Assembly (NCBI RefSeq): GCF_000381765.1 | Contig: NZ_KB907086.1 | Location: forward strand, 1-50,472 | Source: [Zimmermannella] faecalis ATCC 13722 | GTDB taxonomy: Bacteria > Actinomycetota > Actinomycetes > Actinomycetales > Microbacteriaceae | Direction: 5' to 3' | DNA length: 50,472 bases | Shown: positions 41,643-49,713 of the stretch, one piece after another | How positions within the stretch are numbered: the first letter of the stretch is position 1 | Layout of the letters: each line of letters starts with the position of its first letter | Translations under genes and position numbers: made by a program | The notes under the pieces: model-generated | The model's input: the letters and a program-made list of their open reading frames with translations, nothing else | What the model was told of the DNA's origin: nothing | Databases searched by the model: none

Positions 41643-43025
41643 TTAGCCGCGGATCGCCGCCGCGAGTTGGTCGAACGCCTCGACGTACGCGTCGATTGCC
41701 GCGTCGTCGTGGGTGACCGAGAGCGTCCACTCCTCTTCACGGCCCGGGGTCATGAAGATGCCGCGGTTCATGTTGAAGAGCCACGCGAGGTCGGCGAGCT
41801 TGCCGCCGGTCTTCGCGTTCGCCATGTACGACTCGTAGTCGGTGACCTTGTGGTCGCTGAACACGACGCAGCCCTTCGAGCCGATGCCGACGGTGTAGGC
41901 GTCGAGGTCGTAGCGCTTGATGACGTCGTCGCAGCCTGCGAGGATGCGGTCGTTGAGGTGCGCGAGGTGCGCGTAGGCGTCGTCGGTCATGACCTCGAGC
42001 AGCGAGGCACGAGCGGCGGCGAGGGTCAGCGGGTTGCCGTTGTAGGTACCCACCTGGTAGACCGAGCCGTCTTCGACCACGGTCGCGACTTCTTCGGTCA
42101 TGCCGATCGCGCCGGCGGGCAGGCCGCCACCGAGCGCCTTCGCGAGGGTGACCATGTCGGGCTGCACGCCGAACTTCTCGGTCGCGCCACCGGGCGCGAT
42201 GCAGATACCGGTCTTCACCTCGTCGAAGATGAGGATGATGCCGTACTTCTTCGTGATGTCGCGCACGGCCTGGAGGTAGCCGTCCTCGGGCAGCACGACG
42301 CCGAGGTTCATCATCGCGGCTTCCATGATCACGCACGCGGGCTTGCGGCCCTCGGCGTCGAGCGCCTGGATGCGCTTCTCCATGGTCTCCGCGTCGTTGA
42401 ACGGCACGGCGACGGTCATGTCGACGGTCGCCTGCGGCACGCCGGCGCCGTAGGGAATCGAGGCGTAGTTGTCGCGGGGGCCGATCTCCTGCTCGTCGAT
42501 CCACCCGATGTCGACCATGACGGTGTCGTGGTGGCCGTGGTACGAGCCGAAGATCTTCATGACGGTGTCGCGGCCGGTGAGGGCGCGGGCGATGCGGATC
42601 GCGTCCATCGTCGACTCCGAGCCCGAGTTCGTGTAGCGCCACTTCGGCAGGCCGAAGCGGCGGGCGAGCTCATCACCGACGACGATGGCGTCTTCGGTCG
42701 GCGCGGCGAAGTGCGTGCCGAGCGGGTAGCGGTCGGCAACTGCCTTGCCGATCGCGGGGTGCGCGTGGCCCTGCACCATCGAGCCGAAGCCGTTGTGGAA
42801 GTCGTAGTACTCGTTACCGTCGACGTCCCACACGCGGGGGCCGTCGCCCTTCTCGACGTAGATGGGCCACGGGTCGTGCAGCTGGTACGACGACGCGACG
42901 CCGCCGGCGAGGTGCTTGCTCGCGTTGGCGTAGTAGTTCTTCGACTCAATCGTGCGCTCGTTGAGCTTTTCGCCCTCTACCTTGGTGAGTTCTACGACGC
43001 GGTCGAAATCGATGGGCTTGCCCAT
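41643..43025 (-). CDS. Class III aminotransferase, HemL-like
   Basis: The 460-residue PLP enzyme has IYVEKGDGPRVWDVDGNEYYDF, the phosphate-binding NSGSESTMDAIRIARALTGR, SYHGHHD, the PLP Asp in ILIFDEVKTGICIAPGG and the Schiff-base Lys in TLAKALGGGLPAGAIGM. The general pattern is that of glutamate-1-semialdehyde aminomutase and beta-amino acid aminotransferases. It is longer than typical HemL (about 430) by an N-terminal extension, and no haem genes are nearby, so I do not call it HemL. It stands alone with its own regulated promoter. The substrate is unknown; an omega- or beta-amino acid is possible. Confidence 0.85.
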   Translation of the reverse strand: MGKPIDFDRVVELTKVEGEKLNERTIESKNYYANASKHLAGGVASSYQLHDPWPIYVEKGDGPRVWDVDGNEYYDFHNGFGSMVQGHAHPAIGKAVADRYPLGTHFAAPTEDAIVVGDELARRFGLPKWRYTNSGSESTMDAIRIARALTGRDTVMKIFGSYHGHHDTVMVDIGWIDEQEIGPRDNYASIPYGAGVPQATVDMTVAVPFNDAETMEKRIQALDAEGRKPACVIMEAAMMNLGVVLPEDGYLQAVRDITKKYGIILIFDEVKTGICIAPGGATEKFGVQPDMVTLAKALGGGLPAGAIGMTEEVATVVEDGSVYQVGTYNGNPLTLAAARASLLEVMTDDAYAHLAHLNDRILAGCDDVIKRYDLDAYTVGIGSKGCVVFSDHKVTDYESYMANAKTGGKLADLAWLFNMNRGIFMTPGREEEWTLSVTHDDAAIDAYVEAFDQLAAAIRG

Positions 43026-43146
43026 GGTGGTTCTCTCTTCTCTCTGGGCCGGCCTGGCGCCAGTTCGTGTCGAGTGGTGTGTTGCAGCGACCGGCCTGGC
43101 GTCGGCAACACGGTGTACGGCGTCGGCGCCGTCCTAACCTCACCCT

Positions 43147-43175
43147 ACTATAAATATGAATCAGATTCACTTAAC
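43147..43175 (-). promoter_or_regulatory. Promoter with operator in the spacer, before the aminotransferase
   Basis: On the minus strand TATAGT (43152-43147) is a good -10. The perfect dyad TGAATC-A-GATTCA (43157-43169, plus strand) fills the spacer up to a weak -35 near 43175. A repressor there would block polymerase. The leader to the ATG at 43025 would be about 115 bases. Confidence 0.55.
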
Positions 43176-43237
43176 TGAGTGCAGCCTGGGAAAACTCGAC
43201 GGCCGCAACACCCGCGCAACAGCCCCGCACAAACGAA

Positions 43238-43269
43238 CAGACCGGCGTACCCGAAGGCACGCCGGTCTG
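43238..43269. terminator. Terminator after lpdA
   Basis: An 11-base perfect stem (43238-43248 with 43259-43269) has a ten-base loop whose CC/GG can extend pairing. It lies 23 bases past the stop of the minus-strand gene. Confidence 0.8.
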
Positions 43270-43291
43270 CAGCGAAGTCTCGCGCCGAGCG

Positions 43292-44734
43292 CTAGTCGAG
43301 GTGCACGTGCATGTCGCGCGCCGCATCCACGATCGACCCCGAGAGCGACGGGTACACGGCCCACGACGACGCGAACTCGTCGACCGTCAGGCGCTGCTCG
43401 ATCGCCACCGACAGGGCAAGCAGCAACTCGGATGCGCGGGGCGCGACGACCACTCCGCCCACGATCACGCCGAGGTTGTTTCCGGCGATGAGCTTGACGA
43501 AGCCGTCGCGGAACCCCTGCATCTTCGCGCGCGGGTTCTGCGAGAGCTCGAGCTTGTGCACGCGGCCCGAGCGCTTGCCCTCCTCGATGTCCTTCTCTTG
43601 CCACCCGACGGTCGCGATCTCGGGGTAGGTGAAGACGTTCGAGGCGACGTTTCGGAGGTTGATGGGGCGCACCTCGTCGCCGAGCGCGTGGAACACGGCC
43701 GTGCGGCCCTGCGTCGACGCGACCGAGGCGAGCGGGAAGAAGTTCGTGCAGTCGCCCGCGGCGTACACGTTCGGCACGCTCGTGCGCGCGACGCGGTTGA
43801 CGACGATGTGGCCCGACTCGGTCGTGTCGATGCCGGCCTTCTCGAGGCCGAGGTCGGCGGTGTTCGGAATCGAACCAACCGCCATGAGGCAGTGCGAGCC
43901 GCGTACCTCGGTGCCGTCGGTGAGCGTCACGACGACCTCGTCGCCGTCGCGCACGACAGTCTCGGCGCGGGTGCGCGAGAGCACCTGCATGCCGTTGCGG
44001 CGGAACACGTCTTCGATCACGTCGGCGGCGTCGGCGTCCTCGCCGGGCAGCACGCGGTCGCGGCTCGAGACGAGCGTCACGTTGACGCCGAGCGAGCGGT
44101 ACGCCGAGGCGAACTCGGCACCGGTCACACCCGAGCCGACCACGATGAGGTGCTCGGGCATCCGGTCGATGTTGTAGAGCTGCTTCCACGTGAGGATGCG
44201 CTCACCGTCGGGCTTCGCGGTCGGCAGCTCGCGTGGCGACGCACCGGTCGCGAGCACGAGCGTGTCGTACTCGATTCGGTCGAACTCGGTGCCGTTCTCG
44301 CCCGTGCTGATGCTCACGATGCTCGGCACGACGATGCGACCGTGGCCCTCGACGAGGCGCACGCCGCGATCCTTCAGGTTGAGGCGAATGTCGTCAGACT
44401 GGTTCTGCGCGAGGCGAAGGATACGCTGGTTGAGCTTGCCGAGGTTCACGGCAATCTCGGGGCGGCGCGGGTTCTCGGCGTCGTCGCGCACGAAGTACTG
44501 CAGGCCGAGCTCGTCGGCGGTGCGCACGTGCGTCGCGGCCTCGGCCGTGGCGATGAGGGTCTTCGAGGGGACCACGTCGGTGAGCACCGCCGAGCCGCCG
44601 AGGCCGGTGCGCTCGATGAGCGTCACGTCGGCGCCGAGCTGTGCGCCCGCAATCGCCGCCTCGTAGCCACCGGGGCCACCGCCGATAACAACAATCCGAT
44701 GACGTTCTGTAGTGCCTGCAACCATGCGCCCCAT
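43292..44734 (-). CDS. lpdA: NAD(P)H:quinone reductase of the LpdA type (dihydrolipoamide dehydrogenase-like)
   Basis: The 480-residue flavoprotein has the FAD motif IVVIGGGPGGYEAAIAGAQLGA, the NAD(P) motif LIVVGSGVTGAEFASAY, YAAGDCTNFFPLASVA and a C-terminal dimerisation domain. The redox-active Cys pair of true lipoamide dehydrogenases (CxxxxC) is absent: the stretch reads GLGGSAVLTDVVPSKTLIA. This is the state of the mycobacterial LpdA group, which reduces quinones with NAD(P)H. The start may be 44734 or the ATG at 44725. It is divergent from the purine nucleoside phosphorylase gene, with only 40 bases between them. Confidence 0.88.
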   Translation of the reverse strand: MGRMVAGTTERHRIVVIGGGPGGYEAAIAGAQLGADVTLIERTGLGGSAVLTDVVPSKTLIATAEAATHVRTADELGLQYFVRDDAENPRRPEIAVNLGKLNQRILRLAQNQSDDIRLNLKDRGVRLVEGHGRIVVPSIVSISTGENGTEFDRIEYDTLVLATGASPRELPTAKPDGERILTWKQLYNIDRMPEHLIVVGSGVTGAEFASAYRSLGVNVTLVSSRDRVLPGEDADAADVIEDVFRRNGMQVLSRTRAETVVRDGDEVVVTLTDGTEVRGSHCLMAVGSIPNTADLGLEKAGIDTTESGHIVVNRVARTSVPNVYAAGDCTNFFPLASVASTQGRTAVFHALGDEVRPINLRNVASNVFTYPEIATVGWQEKDIEEGKRSGRVHKLELSQNPRAKMQGFRDGFVKLIAGNNLGVIVGGVVVAPRASELLLALSVAIEQRLTVDEFASSWAVYPSLSGSIVDAARDMHVHLD

Positions 44735-44762
44735 TTTGTCACGTCCGCGCGGGCTCCTCCCC

Positions 44763-44768
44763 TACGCT
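44763..44768 (+). promoter_or_regulatory. Putative -10 hexamer for a leaderless phosphorylase transcript
   Basis: TACGCT is followed by six bases and the ATG at 44775. There is no ribosome binding site. Confidence 0.45.
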
Positions 44769-44774
44769 AACGTC

Positions 44775-45659
44775 ATGGCTGATCTCACCTCAGAATTCGC
44801 CCATCCGCTCGATGATTCCGCCGCGAACCCGGCCGACATCGCCGCAGCGGCCGCCCAGGTCATCGCCGACCGCAGCGGCATCGCGCAGCACGACATCGCA
44901 CTCACGCTCGGCTCTGGCTGGGGCAAGGCGGCGGATGCGCTCGGCGAGACCGTCGCGACGCTCACGGCCGACGAGGTGCCGGGCTTCTCGAAGCCGGCGC
45001 TCGCGGGGCACGTCGGCACGATCCGCTCGGTGCGGCTCGAGTCGGGCCACCACGCCCTCATCATTGGCGCCCGCACCCACTTCTATGAGGGTCACGGCGT
45101 GCGCCGGGTCGTGCACTCGGTGCGCACGGCGGCCGCGACGGGCGCGAAGATCATGGTGCTCACGAACGGCGCTGGCGGGCTCAACCCCGCCTGGGGCCCC
45201 GGCACGCCCGTGATCATCAACGACCACATCAACCTCACGGCGGCCTCGCCGCTCGAGGGCGCGACGTTCGTCGACCTCACCGACCTCTACTCGAAGCGGC
45301 TGCGCGACATCGTGCACGGCGTCGAAGACCTCGACGAGGGCGTGTACGTGCAGTTCCGCGGTCCGCACTACGAGACACCGGCCGAGGTGCGCATGGCGGG
45401 CGTCATGGGCGGCGACATCGTCGGCATGTCGACGGCACTCGAGGCGATCGCGGCCCGCGAGGCCGGGATGGAGGTGCTCGGCATGTCGCTCATCACGAAC
45501 CCGGCCGCCGGTATCTCGCCCGACCCGCTCAGCCACGAAGAGGTCATCGCAGCTGGAAAGGCCGCCGAGCAGCACCTCGCGAAGCTGCTCGCCGAGTCGG
45601 TGACGCGCATCCTCTCGACCCCGGCCGCCGGGGAGGGCTCGGAGGAGGTCGACCGATGA
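44775..45659 (+). CDS. punA: Purine-nucleoside phosphorylase
   Basis: The trimeric-type enzyme splits inosine or guanosine with phosphate into base and ribose-1-phosphate. The 294-residue product has ALTLGSGWGKAADAL (phosphate site Ser), GHVGTIRSV, GRTHFYEGH-like ARTHFYEGHGV, LTNGAGGLNPAWGPGTPVIINDHINLT, the base-site Glu in YVQFRGPHYETPAEVRM and GMSTALEAIAAREAGMEVLGMSLITNPAAG. The ATG at 44775 has a leaderless-type -10. Its stop overlaps the phosphomutase start by four bases, so ribose-1-phosphate passes directly to the next enzyme. Confidence 0.95.
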   Translation: MADLTSEFAHPLDDSAANPADIAAAAAQVIADRSGIAQHDIALTLGSGWGKAADALGETVATLTADEVPGFSKPALAGHVGTIRSVRLESGHHALIIGARTHFYEGHGVRRVVHSVRTAAATGAKIMVLTNGAGGLNPAWGPGTPVIINDHINLTAASPLEGATFVDLTDLYSKRLRDIVHGVEDLDEGVYVQFRGPHYETPAEVRMAGVMGGDIVGMSTALEAIAAREAGMEVLGMSLITNPAAGISPDPLSHEEVIAAGKAAEQHLAKLLAESVTRILSTPAAGEGSEEVDR

Positions 45660-47380
45660 CGCTCCCGCTTATTCGCGAATCGCAGGTCGCGCTGCGGCAC
45701 GCCGCCGAGGCCTGGCTCGCGCAGGATCCCGATGCTGAGACCCGCGCCGAGCTCGAAGAGCTGCTCGGCCAGCTCGGCGACCTGAGCGCGGCCGGCGAGC
45801 GCATCGCCGACGACGACGATTCGCCCCGCGCCGAGGCGTGGCGCGAGCTGCGCGACCGCTTCGCGACCCGGCTTCAGTTCGGCACGGCGGGCCTGCGCGG
45901 CAGGCAGGGCGCCGGCTCGAACCGGATGAACCGGGTGGTCGTCGCGCAGGCGGCCCGCGGCCTCGCCGACTTCCTCATCGCCCGCGGCGACGCCGACCCG
46001 AGCGTCGTGATCGGCTACGACGCCCGCATCAACTCCGACGTCTACGCCCGCGACACCGCCGAGCTCATGCAGGCGGCCGGCGTGCGCGCGACCCTGCTCC
46101 CCCGCGCGCTGCCGACCCCCGTGACGGCGTTTGCGGTGCGCCACCTCGATGCGTCGGCGGGCGTCATGGTCACCGCCTCGCACAACCCGAAGTGGGACAA
46201 CGGCTACAAGGTGTACCTCGGCGGCGCCGACAACGGCTCACAGATTGTGCCGCCGGTCGACGGCGAGATCTCGGCCGCGATCGAGGCCGTCGCGAACGGT
46301 CAGAAGGTGAACGAGCTGCCCCGCGACGAGTCGTACACGGTCGCCGACGAGTCGCTCCTCGACGCGTACGTGCAGGCGACCGCGCGGGTGCTTCGGCACG
46401 CGCCAGCGCCGATCAAGGTCGCGTACACGGCGATGCACGGGGTCGGTTGGGAGACCTACCGCGCCGTGCTCGGGGCGGCGGGCGTCGCGCTCCCCGAGCT
46501 GGTCGCCGAGCAGGTCCAGCCCGACGGCACGTTCCCGACGGTCGATTTCCCGAACCCCGAGGAGCCCGGCGCGCTCGACCTCGCGTACGCGAAGGGCACC
46601 GAGGTGGGCGCGCAGCTCATCATCGCGCACGACCCCGACGCCGATCGGCTCGCGGTCGCGGCGGCCGACGGCGACGAGCAGTGGCACCTGTTCGGCGGCA
46701 ACGACATCGGCAAGCTGCTCGGCTGGCGCGCGGCACAGATCGCCGCCGACGAGGGGTCGGGCGGCACGCTCGCCACCTCGCTCGTCTCGTCGCCGGCGCT
46801 CTCGGCGGTGGCCGAGCACTACGGCCTCGACTACGCCGAAACGCAGACCGGGTTCAAGTGGATTTCCCGGGCCGACGGAATCGTGTACGGCTATGAGGAG
46901 GCCCTCGGCTACCTCGTGAACACCGAGACGGTGCGCGACAAAGACGGCATCTCGGCCGCGCTCGCGGTGCTCGACCTCGCGTTCGCGCAGGCCGCGACCG
47001 GCAAGACCCTCATCGACCTCGACAACGAGTTCGGCGAGCTGTTCGGCGCGTTCGAATCGCGCCAGGTCGCGCTGCGATTCGACGACCCGGCCGAGCTGCC
47101 GCAGCTCATGGCGCGGGTGCGCGCCGAGCCGCCGACCCAGGTGGGCGACGCCGCGGTCGCCGAGGTGTACGACTACGAGACCGATGCGAACCCCGCGAAC
47201 ATCATGCGCCTACGGCTCGACGACGGCACGCGCATCATGATTCGGCCCTCGGGCACCGAGCCGAAGATCAAGGTGTACATCGACGCCGTGTCGCGCGACG
47301 GCTCGCTCGCGGAACGCCGGGAGTCGGCGTCGGCGCGCGCCGATGCCGCGGCCGTGGCGATGCGGGAGCTGCTCGGTTAG
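45656..47380 (+). CDS. Phospho-sugar mutase (phosphopentomutase/phosphoglucomutase family)
   Basis: The 574-residue alpha-D-phosphohexomutase-family protein has LQFGTAGLRGRQGAGSNRMN (70-90), the phosphoserine loop VTASHNPKWDNGYK with Ser175, the metal loop AHDPDADRLAVA and the C-terminal phosphate site IRPSGTEPKIKVYI. Length fits the PgcA/PGM2 group, which includes phosphopentomutases. Overlap with purine-nucleoside phosphorylase indicates conversion of ribose-1-phosphate to ribose-5-phosphate as the main job; glucose-1-phosphate use is also possible. Confidence 0.92.
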   Translation: MTLPLIRESQVALRHAAEAWLAQDPDAETRAELEELLGQLGDLSAAGERIADDDDSPRAEAWRELRDRFATRLQFGTAGLRGRQGAGSNRMNRVVVAQAARGLADFLIARGDADPSVVIGYDARINSDVYARDTAELMQAAGVRATLLPRALPTPVTAFAVRHLDASAGVMVTASHNPKWDNGYKVYLGGADNGSQIVPPVDGEISAAIEAVANGQKVNELPRDESYTVADESLLDAYVQATARVLRHAPAPIKVAYTAMHGVGWETYRAVLGAAGVALPELVAEQVQPDGTFPTVDFPNPEEPGALDLAYAKGTEVGAQLIIAHDPDADRLAVAAADGDEQWHLFGGNDIGKLLGWRAAQIAADEGSGGTLATSLVSSPALSAVAEHYGLDYAETQTGFKWISRADGIVYGYEEALGYLVNTETVRDKDGISAALAVLDLAFAQAATGKTLIDLDNEFGELFGAFESRQVALRFDDPAELPQLMARVRAEPPTQVGDAAVAEVYDYETDANPANIMRLRLDDGTRIMIRPSGTEPKIKVYIDAVSRDGSLAERRESASARADAAAVAMRELLG

Positions 47381-47448
47381 GGGTGGTGGCGCCTGGCCCG
47401 GGCGCTGCGCAGGTCAGGCGCTCGGGTGCTCCGGGCTCGCGGCTCGCG

Positions 47449-47910
47449 TTACGGCTCGATGACGCCGAGCGCGGCGTAGAGCTCGGCGTCGGTCTTCGCG
47501 CGCACGGCGCGGTCGACGATGCCGCCGTCGCGCTCGAGCTGCGCCGCGATATCGGCGATGACCTCGATGTGCGCGGCCGCGTTCGTCGTCGCGACGGCGA
47601 TGACGAGGCCGACCGGGTCGAAGTGCGCGTGGCCGAACGCGACCCCGTCGGGGAACGTCACGGCCGCGGTACCGGCCTTGAGCGAATCGGCGCTCGGCTG
47701 CGCGTGCACGAGCGCGAGGCCCGGCGCGATGACGGTGTAGGGGCCGTAGCGATCGATGACCGAAATGACCTTGCCCGGATACTGCCGGGTGACGTATCCC
47801 TCTCGCACAAGCAGCGCGGTCGACTGCCGCACGGCGTCGCGCCAGTCGGTGGCCTTCGCGCCCGCAAGCACGAGCTTCGGGTCGGTGAACAGCGTCTTCG
47901 CTGCGCTCAC
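47449..47910 (-). CDS. PTS EIIA component (mannitol/fructose/ascorbate type), orphan
   Basis: The 153-residue product is a PTS_EIIA type 2 domain. The phosphorylatable His is near residue 69 in IAPGLALVHAQPS, and the second motif FPDGVAFGHAHFDPVGLVIAVATTN matches sugar-type EIIA proteins. No EIIB, EIIC, EI or HPr gene is in the window. Its ATG overlaps the stop of the adenosine deaminase gene by four bases, so both are made together. It may accept phosphate for a distant permease or act as a regulator tied to nucleoside salvage. The latter is speculation. Confidence 0.88.
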   Translation of the reverse strand: MSAAKTLFTDPKLVLAGAKATDWRDAVRQSTALLVREGYVTRQYPGKVISVIDRYGPYTVIAPGLALVHAQPSADSLKAGTAAVTFPDGVAFGHAHFDPVGLVIAVATTNAAAHIEVIADIAAQLERDGGIVDRAVRAKTDAELYAALGVIEP

Positions 47911-49049
47911 ACGGCACCTCCGGCGTCGTAGGCGGCATCGATGGCCTCGGCGAGGTCTTCGCGGTCTTCCAGTGGCGCGAATGCGGCCTGGGCCGCGTTG
48001 AGCTGCAGCTGCTCGAGGTCGCCGAGGCGCAGGTCGAACGCGTCGGCGACGAGCTGGAGTTCCTCAGAGACGCTCGTGTCGCTCATGAGGCGGTTGTCGG
48101 TGTTCACGGTCGTCTCGAATCCGAGCTGGTAGAGCAGGTCGAACGGATGCGCGGCGATCGACTCGACGCGGCCGCCGCCCGCCGAGCCTTCGGCGAGTTC
48201 GAGGCCGGTCTGCAGGTTCGACGAGGGCGCGAGTTCGAGGGCGATGCCGCGGTCGCGCACCCACGAGGCGATCGGCCCGAGCGAGACGCGCGTGCCCGAA
48301 TCGTCCGACTGTTCGATCGTGATGTCGTCGGCGACGCGGGCGCCGTGGCCGAGCCGCAGCGCGCGACCGTCGATGAGCGCCGAGGCGATCGACTCGAGCC
48401 CGGCCGCCTCGCCCGCGTGCACGGTGACGGGCAGGAATTCGCCCGCAAGCTTCGTGAGCGCTTCGATGTGTTCGCTCGGCGGGTATCCGGCCTCTGGACC
48501 CGCGAGGTCGAAGCCCCACACTCCCCCGAGCTCGCCGTCGGCGCGGGCACGCAGGGCGGCGTCGGCAACCTCGAGCGACGACGTGTTCTGGCGCATCGCG
48601 CAGATGAGCTGGCCGGCGCGGATTCCCCGTTCTTCGGCGCCCTCGCGCAGGCCCGCGGCGGCCGCCGCGATCGCGTCGTCGAGCGTGCCGCCGCCGCGCA
48701 GGTGCTGCTCGGGCGCCCAGCGGAGTTCGGCGTAAATCACGCCATCGTCGGCGAGATCGTGCACCGCCTCGCGGGCGATTCGGTGGAGCGCCTCGGGGGT
48801 CTGCAGCACCCGGAGCACGACGTCGAACGTCTCGAGGTAGCGCTCGAGCGCGCCAGAGTCGGCGTTCGTCCGGAACCAGTCGCGCAGCGCCTTGCCGTCG
48901 CGCGCCGGAAGCTCGATGCCCGCCTGGTCGGCAAGATCGATGATCGTGTCGGGGCGCACGCCGCCGTCGAGGTGGTCGTGCAGGAGCACCTTCGGGAGGG
49001 TACGCGCGTCGACGCCCTCGGCAAGCCAAACTTCACTGGGCCCGGTCAC
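47907..49049 (-). CDS. add: Adenosine deaminase
   Basis: The enzyme converts adenosine or deoxyadenosine to inosine for the neighbouring phosphorylase. The 380-residue product has the zinc ligands H24 and H26 (LLHDHLDGG), VTVHAGEAAG with zinc His and catalytic Glu nearby, LRLGHGARVADD and the metal/catalytic Asp in TVNTDNRLMS. The SSNLQTG motif is typical. The GTG at 49049 has GGAGG six bases upstream. It is convergent with the phosphorylase-mutase operon across the EIIA gene, which together makes an adenosine-to-ribose-5-phosphate salvage route. Confidence 0.94.
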   Translation of the reverse strand: MTGPSEVWLAEGVDARTLPKVLLHDHLDGGVRPDTIIDLADQAGIELPARDGKALRDWFRTNADSGALERYLETFDVVLRVLQTPEALHRIAREAVHDLADDGVIYAELRWAPEQHLRGGGTLDDAIAAAAAGLREGAEERGIRAGQLICAMRQNTSSLEVADAALRARADGELGGVWGFDLAGPEAGYPPSEHIEALTKLAGEFLPVTVHAGEAAGLESIASALIDGRALRLGHGARVADDITIEQSDDSGTRVSLGPIASWVRDRGIALELAPSSNLQTGLELAEGSAGGGRVESIAAHPFDLLYQLGFETTVNTDNRLMSDTSVSEELQLVADAFDLRLGDLEQLQLNAAQAAFAPLEDREDLAEAIDAAYDAGGAV

Positions 49050-49156
49050 GCGCCACCTCCATCCTCGTCGTTGAAACCGGTGTCGATGCTACCGAGTCGC
49101 AATGACGAACGTCCTCAGATTTCTACATGACGTAACAGACGGGGCCGGCGGCGGGG

Positions 49157-49481
49157 ATGTCGCAGGGGTCGCGGTGGACTGAGGTTCCAACGCCTTCTCC
49201 CCCGCCCCGCCCCTCCGCCGACTGACGGCAACTTGCGACATTTTCAACGAGAGAACCGCAAATTCCCGTCAGTCAGCGGAGACCAGACGGATGGGCGCGA
49301 GCGGATGGGCCCGACGTCGAGAAATGTCGCACGGTCACGGTGAACCGAAGCTCCAACGCCTTGCTCCCCCACCCCGCCGCCTGACGGAAACTTGCGACAT
49401 TTTTGGCGAGAGAACCGCAAATTACCGTCAGTTCGCGGAGACCAGCCGGATGGGCGCGCACGGATGCGACGACGCCAGGAA
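49157..49481. repeat. Two tandem units of about 160 bp, each with an internal hairpin
   Basis: The units start with ATGTCGCA at 49157 and 49324 and share most of their length, including CCAACGCCTT, ACTTGCGACATTTT, GAGAACCGCAAATT and CGGATGGGCGCG. Inside each, a dyad of 16-17-base arms with two mismatches forms a hairpin (49221-49273 and 49381-49431). The region 49050-49156 shows nothing recognisable. Confidence 0.85.
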
Positions 49482-49709
49482 ATGTCGGAGGGTCGTGGTC
49501 GACTGAAACCAAGGCAGCAAACCCGGCGGCACGAGGAAATGTCGCAGGGTCATGGTCCACTGAAACCAAGCCAGCGAGCCGGGCGACAGCGGGAGATGTC
49601 GCAGGGTCATGGTGAGCTGAACGCAAGACAGCGAACCAGCGCGACGCGGGAAATGTCGCAGGGTCGTGGTCCACTACAACCAAGGCAACCAGCGCGGAAG
49701 GGAGGCGAC
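49482..49709. repeat. Four 57-bp tandem repeats leading into a DUF222-type gene
   Basis: Units start at 49482, 49539, 49596 and 49653, each beginning ATGTCGSAGGGTCRTGGT. The period of exactly 57 bases keeps reading frames open on both strands. The last unit ends four bases before the ATG at 49714. The start sequence is shared with the longer units at 49157 and 49324. Confidence 0.9.
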
Positions 49710-49713
49710 CGAG

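Noticed and set aside
41643-43025. hemL, glutamate-1-semialdehyde aminomutase
   Set aside because: It is longer than usual, with an N-terminal extension, its own regulated promoter and no haem genes nearby.
43292-44734. Dihydrolipoamide dehydrogenase of a 2-oxo acid complex
   Set aside because: The redox-active cysteine pair is absent; the sequence fits the LpdA quinone reductase group.
49157-49713. CRISPR array
   Set aside because: Units are contiguous and similar over their whole length; there are no unique spacers and no cas genes.
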